A DNA stretch of 64,000 nt from JADJPO01 sp963828555. Its GTDB lineage: Bacteria; Actinomycetota; Actinomycetes; Actinomycetales; Kineosporiaceae. The position numbers and the translations under genes are program-made. Shown here in pieces: positions 56,742 through 64,000 of this stretch; the first letter of the stretch is position 1, and every line of letters begins with the position of its first letter. Under the pieces are notes generated by a model. That model saw nothing but the letters and a program-made list of their open reading frames with translations. It did no database searches and was not told where the DNA came from. Where the stretch lies: the NCBI GenBank assembly GCA_963828555.1, contig CAWHEL010000002.1, positions 1,860,001 to 1,924,000 on the forward strand. The letters are read 5' to 3'.

Positions 56742-57705
56742 CTGCGGGGCACCCCCCGTCCATCAGCCAGCCGGCCAGCGCGTCGCCGACCAGGAGGGTG
56801 ATCCGGGCCTGGCTCGAGCCCGAGCCCTGGTCGTAGGGGTCCTCGGCGATCACCGTGAGAACCCTGGGCACACCGAGGGCCTGCCAGGCCTGCGGGCAAC
56901 TGGTCGGTGGGTCGAGCCAGATGCTGCGCACCTGGCCGTCGACCTGGGCAGGGAAGGGTCGCCCGCTCAGCTCCAGGCCGCCGGCGGTGACGGCGACCAC
57001 ACGCAGACTGCGCCCGCCCGGGACGGTCAGACCCACCCGCAGGCGTCCGCCGTCCTGATCCGCCCGGTGCAGCCGGAGCACCGCGGCGCGGGCCGCGCAG
57101 ATCCGCATCAGCTCGCTGGCGGCTCCCTGCACCGGGATCGGCCGGGCCGTGCCGTCCGGCCGGGTGGCGATCATCGGGTCGAGGTCGAGGACCAGCGGCG
57201 AAGAGCAGTCCACCTGCAGCACGGCGGCGAGGTCGGCCCTCGCCCCCCCGGGGACGGTCAGCGCCGGGGGGTCGAGGACGGCGGTCAGCGCGGCCCGGGA
57301 CCAGCGTGGCGCGCCGGTGGCGGGGATCCTGGCCGTGATCGTCACCCGCTCGCGCCCGTCGTTGACCACCCGGATCCGGGCGGACATCGCTCCACGGGCG
57401 CCGGCGTCGTCGATCGTGGACACCGCCGCCCAGACCGCGACGTCCACCGGGTGTGACGTCCGCGCCTGAGTGCCGGTGCCGGACCAGCCGGCGGCTGCTC
57501 CGGCCGCCAGGGCTGCCGCGACCAGTGTGGCCAGCTGCGACGTCCGCCGGGTCCGTGAACGCTGATCGGTGGCCGCGACAGCGCCCAGCGGGCGGGTGCC
57601 GTCCGTCGTGATGTCGGCGGCGGGCCTGAGGCTGCGCAGCGGGATGGCGCGGGTCGGGGCGTCGAGCAGTTCGTCGTCTCCCTGTCCGAGCACCTCCCGG
57701 CTCAT
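56734..57705 (-). CDS. Membrane-anchored beta-rich protein, first of a pair
   Basis: 323 residues from the ATG reading MSREVLGQG. A polar cytosolic region of ~60 residues, one membrane helix (LATLVAAALAAGAAAGW), then an extracytoplasmic part with two Ig-like stretches (SARIRVVNDGRERVTITARI and GGLELSG). Three to four Cys appear (VDCSS, RICAAR, TSCPQ, GGCPADA). Architecture matches the gene after it, so these are probably paralogues. GAGGGGA upstream of the ATG. Function unknown. Confidence 0.75.
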   Translation of the reverse strand: MSREVLGQGDDELLDAPTRAIPLRSLRPAADITTDGTRPLGAVAATDQRSRTRRTSQLATLVAAALAAGAAAGWSGTGTQARTSHPVDVAVWAAVSTIDDAGARGAMSARIRVVNDGRERVTITARIPATGAPRWSRAALTAVLDPPALTVPGGARADLAAVLQVDCSSPLVLDLDPMIATRPDGTARPIPVQGAASELMRICAARAAVLRLHRADQDGGRLRVGLTVPGGRSLRVVAVTAGGLELSGRPFPAQVDGQVRSIWLDPPTSCPQAWQALGVPRVLTVIAEDPYDQGSGSSQARITLLVGDALAGWLMDGGCPADA

Positions 57706-57744
57706 GTCGACGTCCCCTCGGTCGTGCCGCACCGGGCGGCGTGG

Positions 57745-58587
57745 TCAGCCTGTCGGGCGGGCGCGGCGCCGGGTGGCGAGGTAGGCGACGCCGGCGGCGG
57801 CCGCGCCGCCGGCCACGGCCGCAACGGTCAGTGCCACTGGCCGCGAGGGGGTACTCATCTGGGGCAGACGATCCCGCAGCCCCACCGGATGGGTGAAGTC
57901 GAGCACCGGCCAGTCCCTGGCCAGCGCCTCCTTGCGCAGGGTGCGGTCCGGGTTGACCACCGAGGGGTGCCCGACCGCTTCGAGCATCGGCAGGTCCGTG
58001 GCCGAGTCGCTGTAGGCGTAGCTCGCGGTCAGGTCGTAGCCGTGCCGCTCGGCCAGTTCGCGGACGGCGACCGCCTTGTTCTGGGCGTAGGCGTAGAACG
58101 CGATCTCACCGGTGTAGGCCCCGTCGGCCACCACCATCCTGGTGGCCACCACGTGGTCGGCTCCGAGCATCGCACCGATCGGTTCCACCACTTCGGCGCC
58201 GCTCGTGGAGACGATCACCACGTCCCGCCCGGAGGCGTGGTGCTGCGCGATCAGGGCGGTCGCCTCGCGGTAGACCACCGGCACGATCAGCTCGTGCAGG
58301 GTCTCGGCGACGATGTCGCGCACCTGTTGCACGTCCCAGCCGGCCACCAGCCGGGAGAGGTACTCCCGCATCCGCTCCATCTGGTCGTGGTCGGCGCCGC
58401 CGACCTGATAAAGGAAGTGGGCGTAGGCGTTGCGCACCACGGCGCGCCGGGTGATCAGCCCCCCGGCCAGGAACGGCTTGGCGAAGGCGAAGGCGCTCGA
58501 ACGAGCGATGATCGTCTTGTCCAGGTCGAAGAATGCCGCCGAACGCCCGATCGGGGTCGGGTGTTCGGGACGCGAGACGGCTGACAC
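57745..58587 (-). CDS. HAD-IB family phosphatase (SerB-like, Rv3661 type)
   Basis: 280 residues. Motif I AAFFDLDKTII, motif II VIVSTSGAE, motif III Lys in AQNKAVAV and motif IV YAYSDSATDLPML are complete, so this one is catalytically competent, unlike the HAD at 54.3 kb. A C-terminal hydrophobic helix (VALTVAAVAGGAAAAGVAYL) may anchor it to the membrane. The GTG at 58587 follows TATCCT plus 6 nt, a leaderless pattern. Family members dephosphorylate phosphoserine or lipid intermediates. Confidence 0.85.
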   Translation of the reverse strand: MSAVSRPEHPTPIGRSAAFFDLDKTIIARSSAFAFAKPFLAGGLITRRAVVRNAYAHFLYQVGGADHDQMERMREYLSRLVAGWDVQQVRDIVAETLHELIVPVVYREATALIAQHHASGRDVVIVSTSGAEVVEPIGAMLGADHVVATRMVVADGAYTGEIAFYAYAQNKAVAVRELAERHGYDLTASYAYSDSATDLPMLEAVGHPSVVNPDRTLRKEALARDWPVLDFTHPVGLRDRLPQMSTPSRPVALTVAAVAGGAAAAGVAYLATRRRARPTG

Positions 58588-58773
58588 GTCCTCAGGATAG
58601 GCCGAAGAGCGCATCGCTGCTGGTCAGGGCACGTGTCGCCGTTCGGCTGGTGGATCCGCGGTCGGGACCCCGGGTGGCAGGGGAATCCGTGACAGGTGCC
58701 CCGGCTCAGTCCGCCGGAGTACGAATTCGTGTGGCGCGCTTGCAGCCGACTCACCTTGCGGTACAGACTTCTG
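58588..58773 (+). promoter_or_regulatory. Promoter of the 6C RNA
   Basis: In the gap between the divergent HAD-IB and ssd genes, TTGCAG (58740-58745) and TACAGA (58762-58767), 16 nt apart, make a good promoter reading right. A start near 58774 would give a transcript of about 93 nt ending at the second hairpin. Confidence 0.5.
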
Positions 58774-58868
58774 GTGCCGGCATTCGTGCCGCGCCGCCGG
58801 TCCGACTCCTCCCCCCCGAGCCGGACCGGCAGACGGCCCCCGCTCCCCCCAGCGGGGGCCGTCTCTTT
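58774..58868 (+). ncRNA. 6C small RNA (B11-like)
   Basis: Two adjacent hairpins with cytosine loops: GCCGGTCCG (58796-58804) pairing with CGGACCGGC (58822-58830) around a C7 loop, then AGACGGCCCCCGCT (58831-58844) pairing exactly with 58851-58864 around CCCCCC, followed by CTTT. This is the actinobacterial 6C RNA motif. Its place between a serB-like gene and ssd matches the B11/6C RNA of M. tuberculosis. In mycobacteria 6C is reported to affect replication and secretion genes through its C-rich loops. Confidence 0.85.
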
Positions 58869-59133
58869 GGCCGCCTCCCCCTGGGGTGGCAGATGCCCGC
58901 CGCAAAGTGCGACTCCAGGTGCACCTAGTTGTCCTTCTGAGGCCCTTCTGAGGGGCCTTCTGCTCGCGATGTCGAGCGCATTCCGTCCCCAACCGGAGCC
59001 CGCTGTCGCGCCGTCCACAGCCTGCTCCGGCGAACTGGCCGCCGTGCCCGGGCCGGGTCACCCTCGGTGCGCGGACGACAGTGCCGGCCCGGCGACGTCC
59101 GCTCGTCGAATCGCCCCTCGGAGGTCACCGGTG
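58869..59133 (+). other. Leader region of the ssd-tad operon
   Basis: 265 nt without a gene. It contains CCTTCTGAGG twice in tandem (from about 58933) and a small hairpin (AGGCCC ... GGGCCT). A GGAGG at 59120-59124 serves ssd. No clear promoter was assigned. Confidence 0.4.
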
Positions 59134-60261
59134 ATGTCGTCCCTGCCCCGTCAGCCTGTGTCGCGCCCCCGGTCCGTGTCCTCCGGCCGGCCCCGAGGAA
59201 GCGGCGTGCACGAGGGTCCGTCGGTGCGGCTGGTCAGCGCCGACCCGCACCTGGCCGACCGGATCGCCGGGCTGGCTTCGGCAGCGGGCGTACCCGTGCA
59301 GGTGGTCTCCGATCCGGGCGACCTCATCAGGAGTGACCGTTCCGGGCTGGTGCTCCTCGGGGCCGACCTGACCGGCGCGATGCGTGCCGTGGCCGGCTCG
59401 CCCCGGCCCGCGGGGCTGGTGGTGGTGGCGCTCGGCGAGGTGGCCGCACACACCTGGCAGGACGCCGTGGCCCTGGGCGCCGAGCACGTTGCCGTCCTGC
59501 CCGAGGCCGAACCCTGGTTGCTCGACCGACTGCTCGACGTGACCTCGGCGAGGCCGTCGGGCAGGGTGGTGAGCCTGATCGGCGGGCGGGGCGGGGCGGG
59601 CGCGAGCACCCTGGCCGCGGCCCTCGCGGTGACTGCGGCGGCGGCCGGCACCAGGACCATGCTGGTCGATCTCGATCCCCTCGGCGGAGGGCTGGACCTG
59701 GTGCTCGGTGCCGAGCACGAGAGCGGTCTGCGCTGGGAGGACCTCGCGTCGGCCCGGGGCAGGCTGCAGACCGGCCTCCTCGGGAGCGGGCTGCCGCAGT
59801 ACTGCGGGGTGCGGTTCCTGACCTGGAGCCGCCGCGAGCATCCTGCTATACCTGCGGGCGCAGTGTCAGCGGTGCTGGATGCTGCCGTCCGAGAGTGCGA
59901 GTTGGTGCTGCTCGACCTGCCTCGTGGACTGGACGAGACCGTGCGGGTGGCCCTTCGGGTCAGCGACCAGGTGCTGCTGGTGGTGCCGGCCGAGGTCCGG
60001 GCCACGGCGGCGGCCGGTCAGGTGCTCAGCCTCCTGGAACCGGTGGCCGGTGACATCCGGCTGGTGGTGCGTGGCCCAGCACCTACCGGGCTCACCGCCG
60101 ACTCCGTGGCCGAGGCCCTCGGCCTGCCGCTGGCCGGGGAGCTCCGCGCGGAACCGGGCCTGGCCACGGCCCTGGACCGTGGACTCGCCCCGCCGTTGCG
60201 CTCGCGCGGGCCGCTCGCGGTGCTGTGTCGTCGCCTGATCGCCGATCTGCGGGCCGCGTGA
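59134..60261 (+). CDS. CpaE/Ssd-type ParA-like ATPase of the tad locus
   Basis: 375 residues (Rv3660c, ssd, type). An N-terminal receiver-like domain (VRLVSADPHLADRIAGLA) leads to a MinD/ParA fold: LIGGRGGAGASTLAAALA replaces the canonical deviant Walker A (GGxGKST), so the usual P-loop Lys is Ala, and DLPRGLDETVRVALRVSD marks the later region. It is thought to position the pilus secretion machine. GGAGG lies 9 nt before the ATG (GTG 59131 also possible). Followed by tadA 1 nt later. Confidence 0.88.
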   Translation: MSSLPRQPVSRPRSVSSGRPRGSGVHEGPSVRLVSADPHLADRIAGLASAAGVPVQVVSDPGDLIRSDRSGLVLLGADLTGAMRAVAGSPRPAGLVVVALGEVAAHTWQDAVALGAEHVAVLPEAEPWLLDRLLDVTSARPSGRVVSLIGGRGGAGASTLAAALAVTAAAAGTRTMLVDLDPLGGGLDLVLGAEHESGLRWEDLASARGRLQTGLLGSGLPQYCGVRFLTWSRREHPAIPAGAVSAVLDAAVRECELVLLDLPRGLDETVRVALRVSDQVLLVVPAEVRATAAAGQVLSLLEPVAGDIRLVVRGPAPTGLTADSVAEALGLPLAGELRAEPGLATALDRGLAPPLRSRGPLAVLCRRLIADLRAA

Positions 60262-60262
60262 G

Positions 60263-61477
60263 ATGGCCGGGCGCGACGTGCTGTCGGGGTTGATGGAGCC
60301 ACTGCGAAGCCACTTGGTCTCCGGACCGCTCACTGGGGATCTGCCGGACGCCGCGCGGCTGACCAGCGGGGTCCGCGAGGTGAGTGCGGATCGGGGTCAG
60401 GTGCTCGGCGCGCAGGACCTGCGGGCGGCGGTGGACGCCGTCCGCGAGCACGCCTGGGGTCTCGGTCCGTTGCAGGCGCTGGTGGAGGACCCGCAGGTCA
60501 CCGACGTGTTGGTGAACGGCGGAGGCAGGATCTGGGTCGACCGCGGACAGGGCCTGGTGGAGGTGGCCTCACTGCTGGACGGGGAGGCGCGGGTCCGTGC
60601 GCTCGCGGTACGGCTCGCCGCTCTGGCCGGGCGCCGGCTCGACGAGAGTCTGCCCTGGGTGGACGCCCGGCTGCCCGGTGGGGTGCGGCTGCACGCGGTG
60701 GTGCCGCCGGTCAGCCCCGAGGGCACCCACATCAGCCTGCGTGCCCTGCGGGGAGGCCCGGGCGACCTGACTGCTCTGATGGCCTCGGGCAGCCTGCCCC
60801 GGGCCTGGGCGCCGGTGCTTGCCGCCCTGGTCGGGGCCAGGGCAGCGTTCCTGGTCACCGGCGGTACCGGCGCAGGCAAGACCACGCTGCTCTCGGCCCT
60901 GCTGTCGCTGGTGCCCGTCTCGGAACGGATCGTGCTGGTGGAGGACGTGGGCGAGTTGCGGCCGAACCATCCGCACGTGGTGCGGCTGGAGGCGCGCCAC
61001 GCCAATGTCGAGGGGCGGGGCGAGATCGGTCTCGACGTCCTGGTCCGTCAGGCCCTGCGTATGCGCCCCGACCGGTTGGTGGTGGGCGAGTGCCGGGGGA
61101 GTGAGGTTCGCGACCTGCTGGCGGCGCTGAACACCGGGCATTCCGGCGGGTGCGGCACGCTGCATGCGAACGCGGCGGTCGAGGTGCCGGCGCGCCTGGA
61201 GGCGCTGGGCCTGGTCGCGGGGCTCACCCGGGCAGGGGTTCACGCCCAGGCAGCGGCGGGGCTCGATGCGATCGTGCATGTGCGCCGGGGGGCACTCCAC
61301 CGAGAGGTGGTCGAGCTGGCTGCTGTCGGCCGGGACGGCGCCGGGGCGTTGCAGGTGAGCTCGGCCTTGCGCGCCGCACCGGACGGGAGTGCGACGGTGG
61401 TCGGCCCCGGGTGGCCCGCCCTCGCGGAACGGCTCGAGTTGGCGCCGTCCCCACCGGCAGGTCCGTGGTGCGGGTGA
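60263..61477 (+). CDS. tadA: TadA/CpaF secretion ATPase
   Basis: 404 residues. Powers assembly of the Flp-type pilus or secretion. Walker A GGTGAGKTT with Lys near 206, the Asp/His boxes region EDVGELRPNHPHVVRLEAR, Walker B LVVGECRG and the HSGGCGTLHAN motif. The N-terminal NDVLVNG-like segment VTDVLVNGGGRIWVDRG is present. It starts 1 nt after ssd and overlaps tadB by GTGA. Confidence 0.94.
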   Translation: MAGRDVLSGLMEPLRSHLVSGPLTGDLPDAARLTSGVREVSADRGQVLGAQDLRAAVDAVREHAWGLGPLQALVEDPQVTDVLVNGGGRIWVDRGQGLVEVASLLDGEARVRALAVRLAALAGRRLDESLPWVDARLPGGVRLHAVVPPVSPEGTHISLRALRGGPGDLTALMASGSLPRAWAPVLAALVGARAAFLVTGGTGAGKTTLLSALLSLVPVSERIVLVEDVGELRPNHPHVVRLEARHANVEGRGEIGLDVLVRQALRMRPDRLVVGECRGSEVRDLLAALNTGHSGGCGTLHANAAVEVPARLEALGLVAGLTRAGVHAQAAAGLDAIVHVRRGALHREVVELAAVGRDGAGALQVSSALRAAPDGSATVVGPGWPALAERLELAPSPPAGPWCG

Positions 61478-62175
61478 GCCTGCTCGCGGCTGCCGCGGCG
61501 GGCCTGGCCGTGCTGGTCGCCGTGCCGGCGGCGCCGGCGCTGACCAGGCGGGGTCCGGTGCCGCTGCCTGCGCCTCAGCCCGGTATGGGCGAGGGTGCCG
61601 GGCGCACGGTGCTGCCGGACAGCGCCGGCGTCGCCGGGCTGGCCGACCGTCTGGCTGCGCTGTCCCGCGCCGGGTTGCCGCCGGCTGAGACCTGGCGGGT
61701 GCTGGCCACCCGTCAGGACGCCGCTGCACCGATCTGCCGGGCTGTGGCCCGCACCGTGGCCCTGGGCGGAACCAGTGCGGAAGGGCTCCGCCTCGCCACG
61801 CGCGGCGAGGCGGGCAGCCGGGGCGTGCGCGGGGGACCGGTGGACTGGCTGGCGCTGGCCTTCGCGGTGTCCCAGGAGTGCGGAGCGCCGCTGGCCGATG
61901 TGCTGGACGGCGTGGCGCGCACCGTGCGCGAGGAACACCAGGCTGTGCGAGAGCGGGACGCCGCGCTGGCCGGGCCGCGGACCACCGCCGTCGTGCTGAC
62001 CTGGCTGCCGCTCGCCGGGCTCGGGCTCGGGGCCCTGACCGGCACGAACTCCGTGTGGGTGCTGGTGAGCACCGGACCGGGACTGGTCTGTCTGGCCACC
62101 GGTGCAGCCTTGTGGTGGGCCGGGCGGTGGTGGATGGCTCGGCTGCTACGCCGGGCCGAGCGGCAGGGCGGATGA
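61474..62175 (+). CDS. tadB: TadB-like inner-membrane platform protein
   Basis: About 233 residues, shorter than proteobacterial TadB. N-terminal helix (LLAAAAAGLAVLVAVPAAPA), a T2SSF helical domain (LAFAVSQECGAPLADVLDGV), and two C-terminal helices. Forms the platform with TadC. GTG 61474 overlaps the tadA stop; GTG 61465 is also possible. The ATG of tadC overlaps its stop. Confidence 0.88.
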   Translation: MSLLAAAAAGLAVLVAVPAAPALTRRGPVPLPAPQPGMGEGAGRTVLPDSAGVAGLADRLAALSRAGLPPAETWRVLATRQDAAAPICRAVARTVALGGTSAEGLRLATRGEAGSRGVRGGPVDWLALAFAVSQECGAPLADVLDGVARTVREEHQAVRERDAALAGPRTTAVVLTWLPLAGLGLGALTGTNSVWVLVSTGPGLVCLATGAALWWAGRWWMARLLRRAERQGG

Positions 62176-62711
62176 CTCCCGGGCCGATCGCCGTCACGCC
62201 GGATCTGGCCGCGGCGCTGGCCGGGGCGATGCTCTTCGTCGCGTCGATGGTGCGGTGGCCGATGCCGCCGCAGGTGCAGGGCCGGGCCGAGGTTGCTGCA
62301 GTCGCTCAGCGGCGGGCGCCGTCGTCGGGGCGGGACCCATCCGGGGTGCCGGCCCCCCAGGTGCCGCCGGCGGTGCTGGCCGATCTGGTGGTGGCGCTGC
62401 TCGAGGCGGGGCTGCCGGTGGAGCTGGCGCTGACGACCCTGCGCGACCAGCTCACCGAGGCCGGCCTGAGCGAGCCGGCCGGGCTGGGAGCGGTGCGAGA
62501 GGCATTGGATCTGGCGGCACAGACCGGGTTGGCGCCCGGCGCCCTGGTGCGCGCCGCCGCCACCGAGCAACGCCGTCGCGAAGTGGCCGCACAGAGCGTC
62601 GCGGCGCATCGGCTCGCGGTCCTGGTGGTGCTGCCGATGGGGGTCTGCCTGCTGCCCGCCTTCGTTGTGCTCACCGTAGTGCCGCTGGTCCTCGGCCTCC
62701 TTCAGGGGTGA
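62172..62711 (+). CDS. tadC: TadC-like inner-membrane platform protein
   Basis: 179 residues. A first hydrophobic helix (AAALAGAMLFVASMVRW), a T2SSF domain beginning AVLADLVVALLEAGLPVELA, and a C-terminal double helix (LAVLVVLPMGVCLLPAFVVL). Matches the reduced TadC of actinobacteria. ATGA overlap with tadB. After it, 206 nt without a gene precede the pilin, a possible site for differential expression. Confidence 0.88.
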   Translation: MTPGPIAVTPDLAAALAGAMLFVASMVRWPMPPQVQGRAEVAAVAQRRAPSSGRDPSGVPAPQVPPAVLADLVVALLEAGLPVELALTTLRDQLTEAGLSEPAGLGAVREALDLAAQTGLAPGALVRAAATEQRRREVAAQSVAAHRLAVLVVLPMGVCLLPAFVVLTVVPLVLGLLQG

Positions 62712-62917
62712 TCGGCAGGCCGGCCGGCCCTCGCCCGAGAGATCGGTTCCCTGCTCGCAACGTCGGCGTCGACGCGTGCACAACCGGCCCGGCGCGCGCC
62801 ACTGTCCACAGCCGGAACCGCCCGCCGCCCCTCCGCGGCCGGATCGGCGCAGGGTCGGTGCGCGACCCCGCACTGGGCGCACGCACCGGCCGTCACGCCG
62901 GAGGAAGGGATGAAGAG

Positions 62918-63100
62918 ATGACCCGACTGTACGTTCGTGCCCGCCGGGCCGGTCATGACGCTGGCATGGCCACCGCGGAGTACGCGATCGCCACGCTCGC
63001 GGCGTGCGGCTTCGCCGCGTTGCTGCTCACGCTGATGCGCAGTGGTGAGATGAAGAGCCTGCTCTTCGGCATCATCAAGCGCGCGCTGTCGGTGGACTGA
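62918..63100 (+). CDS. DUF4244 Flp-type pilin
   Basis: 60 residues. A basic leader (RLYVRARRAGHDAGM) then the pilin N-terminal motif ATAEYAIATLAACGFAALLL with the conserved Glu at position 5 of the mature form, and a short tail. GGAGGAAGGG lies upstream. It is the structural subunit candidate (Rv3656c type). Prepilin peptidase was not seen in this window. Confidence 0.88.
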   Translation: MTRLYVRARRAGHDAGMATAEYAIATLAACGFAALLLTLMRSGEMKSLLFGIIKRALSVD

Positions 63101-63101
63101 G

Positions 63102-63458
63102 GTGCCCGGCCGTGGTGACGGCGGCAGCGTGACCGCCGAGGCAGCCCTGGCCCTGCCCGCCGTCGTCCTGGTGCTGGCCACCGTGGTCGGCGTGGGCCGG
63201 GTGGTCACCGCACAGATCCAGTGCGTGGACGGCGCCCGCGCGGCGGCCCGGCTCGCCGCGCGCGGAGAACCTGGGGGCCGGGTGCTCGACGCCGCCACCA
63301 CGGCCGGCCCACCCGGCGCCCGGGTACAGATCTCGGCCGGTCCGGGGGCGTCCACCGTCACCGTTCGGGTGCGTACCCGGCTGGCGCTGCCGCTGCCCGG
63401 CGGGCCGCAGCTGGATGTCGAGGGCAGCTCCACCGCCGACGTTGAGCCGGGTTCATGA
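63102..63458 (+). CDS. TadE-like minor pilin
   Basis: 118 residues. GGSVTAEAALALPAVVLVLATVVGVGRVV is a TadE N-terminal helix with the Glu needed for processing. The remainder is a beta-rich, Gly-rich domain. The GTG is 1 nt after the pilin stop; an internal GTG at 63129 would leave just the TadE motif. Corresponds to Rv3655c. Confidence 0.85.
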   Translation: MPGRGDGGSVTAEAALALPAVVLVLATVVGVGRVVTAQIQCVDGARAAARLAARGEPGGRVLDAATTAGPPGARVQISAGPGASTVTVRVRTRLALPLPGGPQLDVEGSSTADVEPGS

Positions 63459-63943
63459 GCCGCCCAGGGGCCGACGACCGGGGCAGTGGCACGGTGCTGC
63501 TGCTGGCGGTCGCGCTGGTGGCGGTGTTCCTGGCCGCCGGGGCGGCTGCTCTCGGCCAGGCGGTGCTGGCTCGGCACCGGGCCGGTGCGGCGGCCGACCT
63601 GGCCGCCCTCGCGGCCGCGACCGTCGACCCGCCGGCGTGCGACCGGGCGGCCGCCGTGGCCGGCCGCAACAGAGCGCGCCTACTGACCTGCAGCATCGAT
63701 CCCGCAGGGGCGGTCACGGTGTCGGTGGAGGTCGCGGTGCGCGGCCCGCTGCGCCCGCTGGCCGCCGCCACGGGCCGCGCCCGGGCCGGCCGGCCCGGCG
63801 ACTCAGCCGGCGTCGGGGCCGGCCTCGGCGAGGACGGCGTCGAGCAAGCGGGCCGCGGCCCACTTGTCCAGGGGCTCGTTGCCGTTGCCGCACGTCGGGG
63901 ACTGCACGCACGACGGCATCCGGCCTCGCACGCGCAATCCTGA
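63455..63943 (+). CDS. TadE/TadG-like pilus assembly protein (Rv3654c type)
   Basis: 162 residues. DDRGSGTVLLLAVALVAVFLA is the TadE/G-type helix followed by an ALARHRAGAAADLAALAAA segment typical of the family that lies beside DECH helicases. Two Cys in PPACDRA and LLTCSID. The ATG overlaps the previous stop. The family usually ends about 45 residues earlier; here the frame runs on into sequence antisense to the helicase, so the true C-terminus may be shorter or an indel may be present. Confidence 0.75.
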   Translation: MSRPGADDRGSGTVLLLAVALVAVFLAAGAAALGQAVLARHRAGAAADLAALAAATVDPPACDRAAAVAGRNRARLLTCSIDPAGAVTVSVEVAVRGPLRPLAAATGRARAGRPGDSAGVGAGLGEDGVEQAGRGPLVQGLVAVAARRGLHARRHPASHAQS

Positions 63944-64000
63944 ATGACCGCCCGGGTGGCGCCGAGCCAGGTGCGCGCGGCGCCGAATCCTCGCTCGGCG
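63803..64000 (-). pseudogene. DECH-box helicase (Rv3649 type), 3' end, apparently frameshifted
   Basis: Only the C-terminal end is in the window. It reads ERGFGAARTWLGATRAVIQD, then CACEAGC, then a missing base in the G/C run near 63915-63916 shifts the frame to PSCVQSPTCGNGNEPLDKW ... EAGPDAG and TGA. The four-Cys zinc motif (CxC-x3-GCPSC ... CGNGN) would be complete if one base were restored. Partial at the right edge. The missing base may be a sequencing error. Confidence 0.75.

Overview
This window comes from the chromosome of a high-GC (about 70%) actinobacterium. A WhiB regulator, a Crp/MarP/EphE block, a Tad pilus cluster followed by a DECH-box helicase, a 6C RNA and the recR-DUF5063-lysC-asd order are all actinobacterial hallmarks. 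From 25.7 to 64 kb the gene order follows the Mycobacterium tuberculosis ponA2-whiB4-Rv3680/Rv3679-RidA-MBL-crp-nth-NUDIX-marP-ephE-holin-like-acs ... serB-like-6C RNA-ssd-tad-helicase block closely, although nothing here is specifically mycobacterial. I cannot name the genus.

Layout. 1-5.8 kb: end of recR, a DUF5063 gene, an ABC exporter pair on the other strand, then the aspartate pathway pair lysC-asd. 5.8-9 kb: an XRE regulator and an arsenic island (arsR divergent from arsM-acr3), with a DUF559 remnant behind it. 9-20 kb: glycogen phosphorylase, a secreted M28 aminopeptidase, an exported esterase, an adenosine deaminase, an OmpA-like anchor and a 1142-residue enzyme that looks like PPi-dependent PEP carboxykinase. 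20-24 kb: a patchy accessory stretch (VOC proteins, alpha/beta hydrolase, SRPBCC protein) with two broken genes, ending at tRNA-Pro(CGG). 24-41 kb: cell wall, redox and DNA repair core (YkuE-like phosphoesterase, YqeY, PonA, WhiB4-like, two Get3/ArsA-like ATPases, RidA, MerR, NUDIX, MBL, Crp, Nth, CoA-type NUDIX, MarP, two paralogous anchored proteins, EphE, holin-like). 41-54 kb: a broken PAS-chemoreceptor, acetate activation and uptake (acs, DUF485-actP), a nitronate monooxygenase, and a second SSS transporter beside a LytTR/LytS two-component pair and a DHH phosphoesterase. 54-64 kb: a degenerate HAD, a degenerate Fic-like protein, twin anchored beta-rich proteins, a HAD-IB phosphatase, the 6C RNA, the ssd-tadABC-pilin-TadE operon and the 3' end of a DECH-box helicase.

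How the parts connect. The Crp encoded at 34.3 kb probably controls acetate use: GTGA-N6-TCAC sites lie upstream of both acs and the DUF485-actP operon. Many genes sit in start/stop-overlapping operons (ATGA or GTGA). Several others carry a TANNNT box 6-8 nt before the start codon with no Shine-Dalgarno, which implies leaderless transcripts and helped choose starts.

What stands out. (i) A three-copy family of 70-86 nt inverted-repeat elements with arms close to TGCTCATGCTCCGCAGGG, always intergenic. (ii) A HAD and a Fic-like protein that have both lost catalytic residues, next to each other. (iii) Four genes broken by what look like single-base indels, mostly at homopolymers, which may be assembly errors rather than decay. 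(iv) Several perfect 12-19 bp hairpins acting as probable terminators. No CRISPR array, prophage, integrase or transposase was seen.
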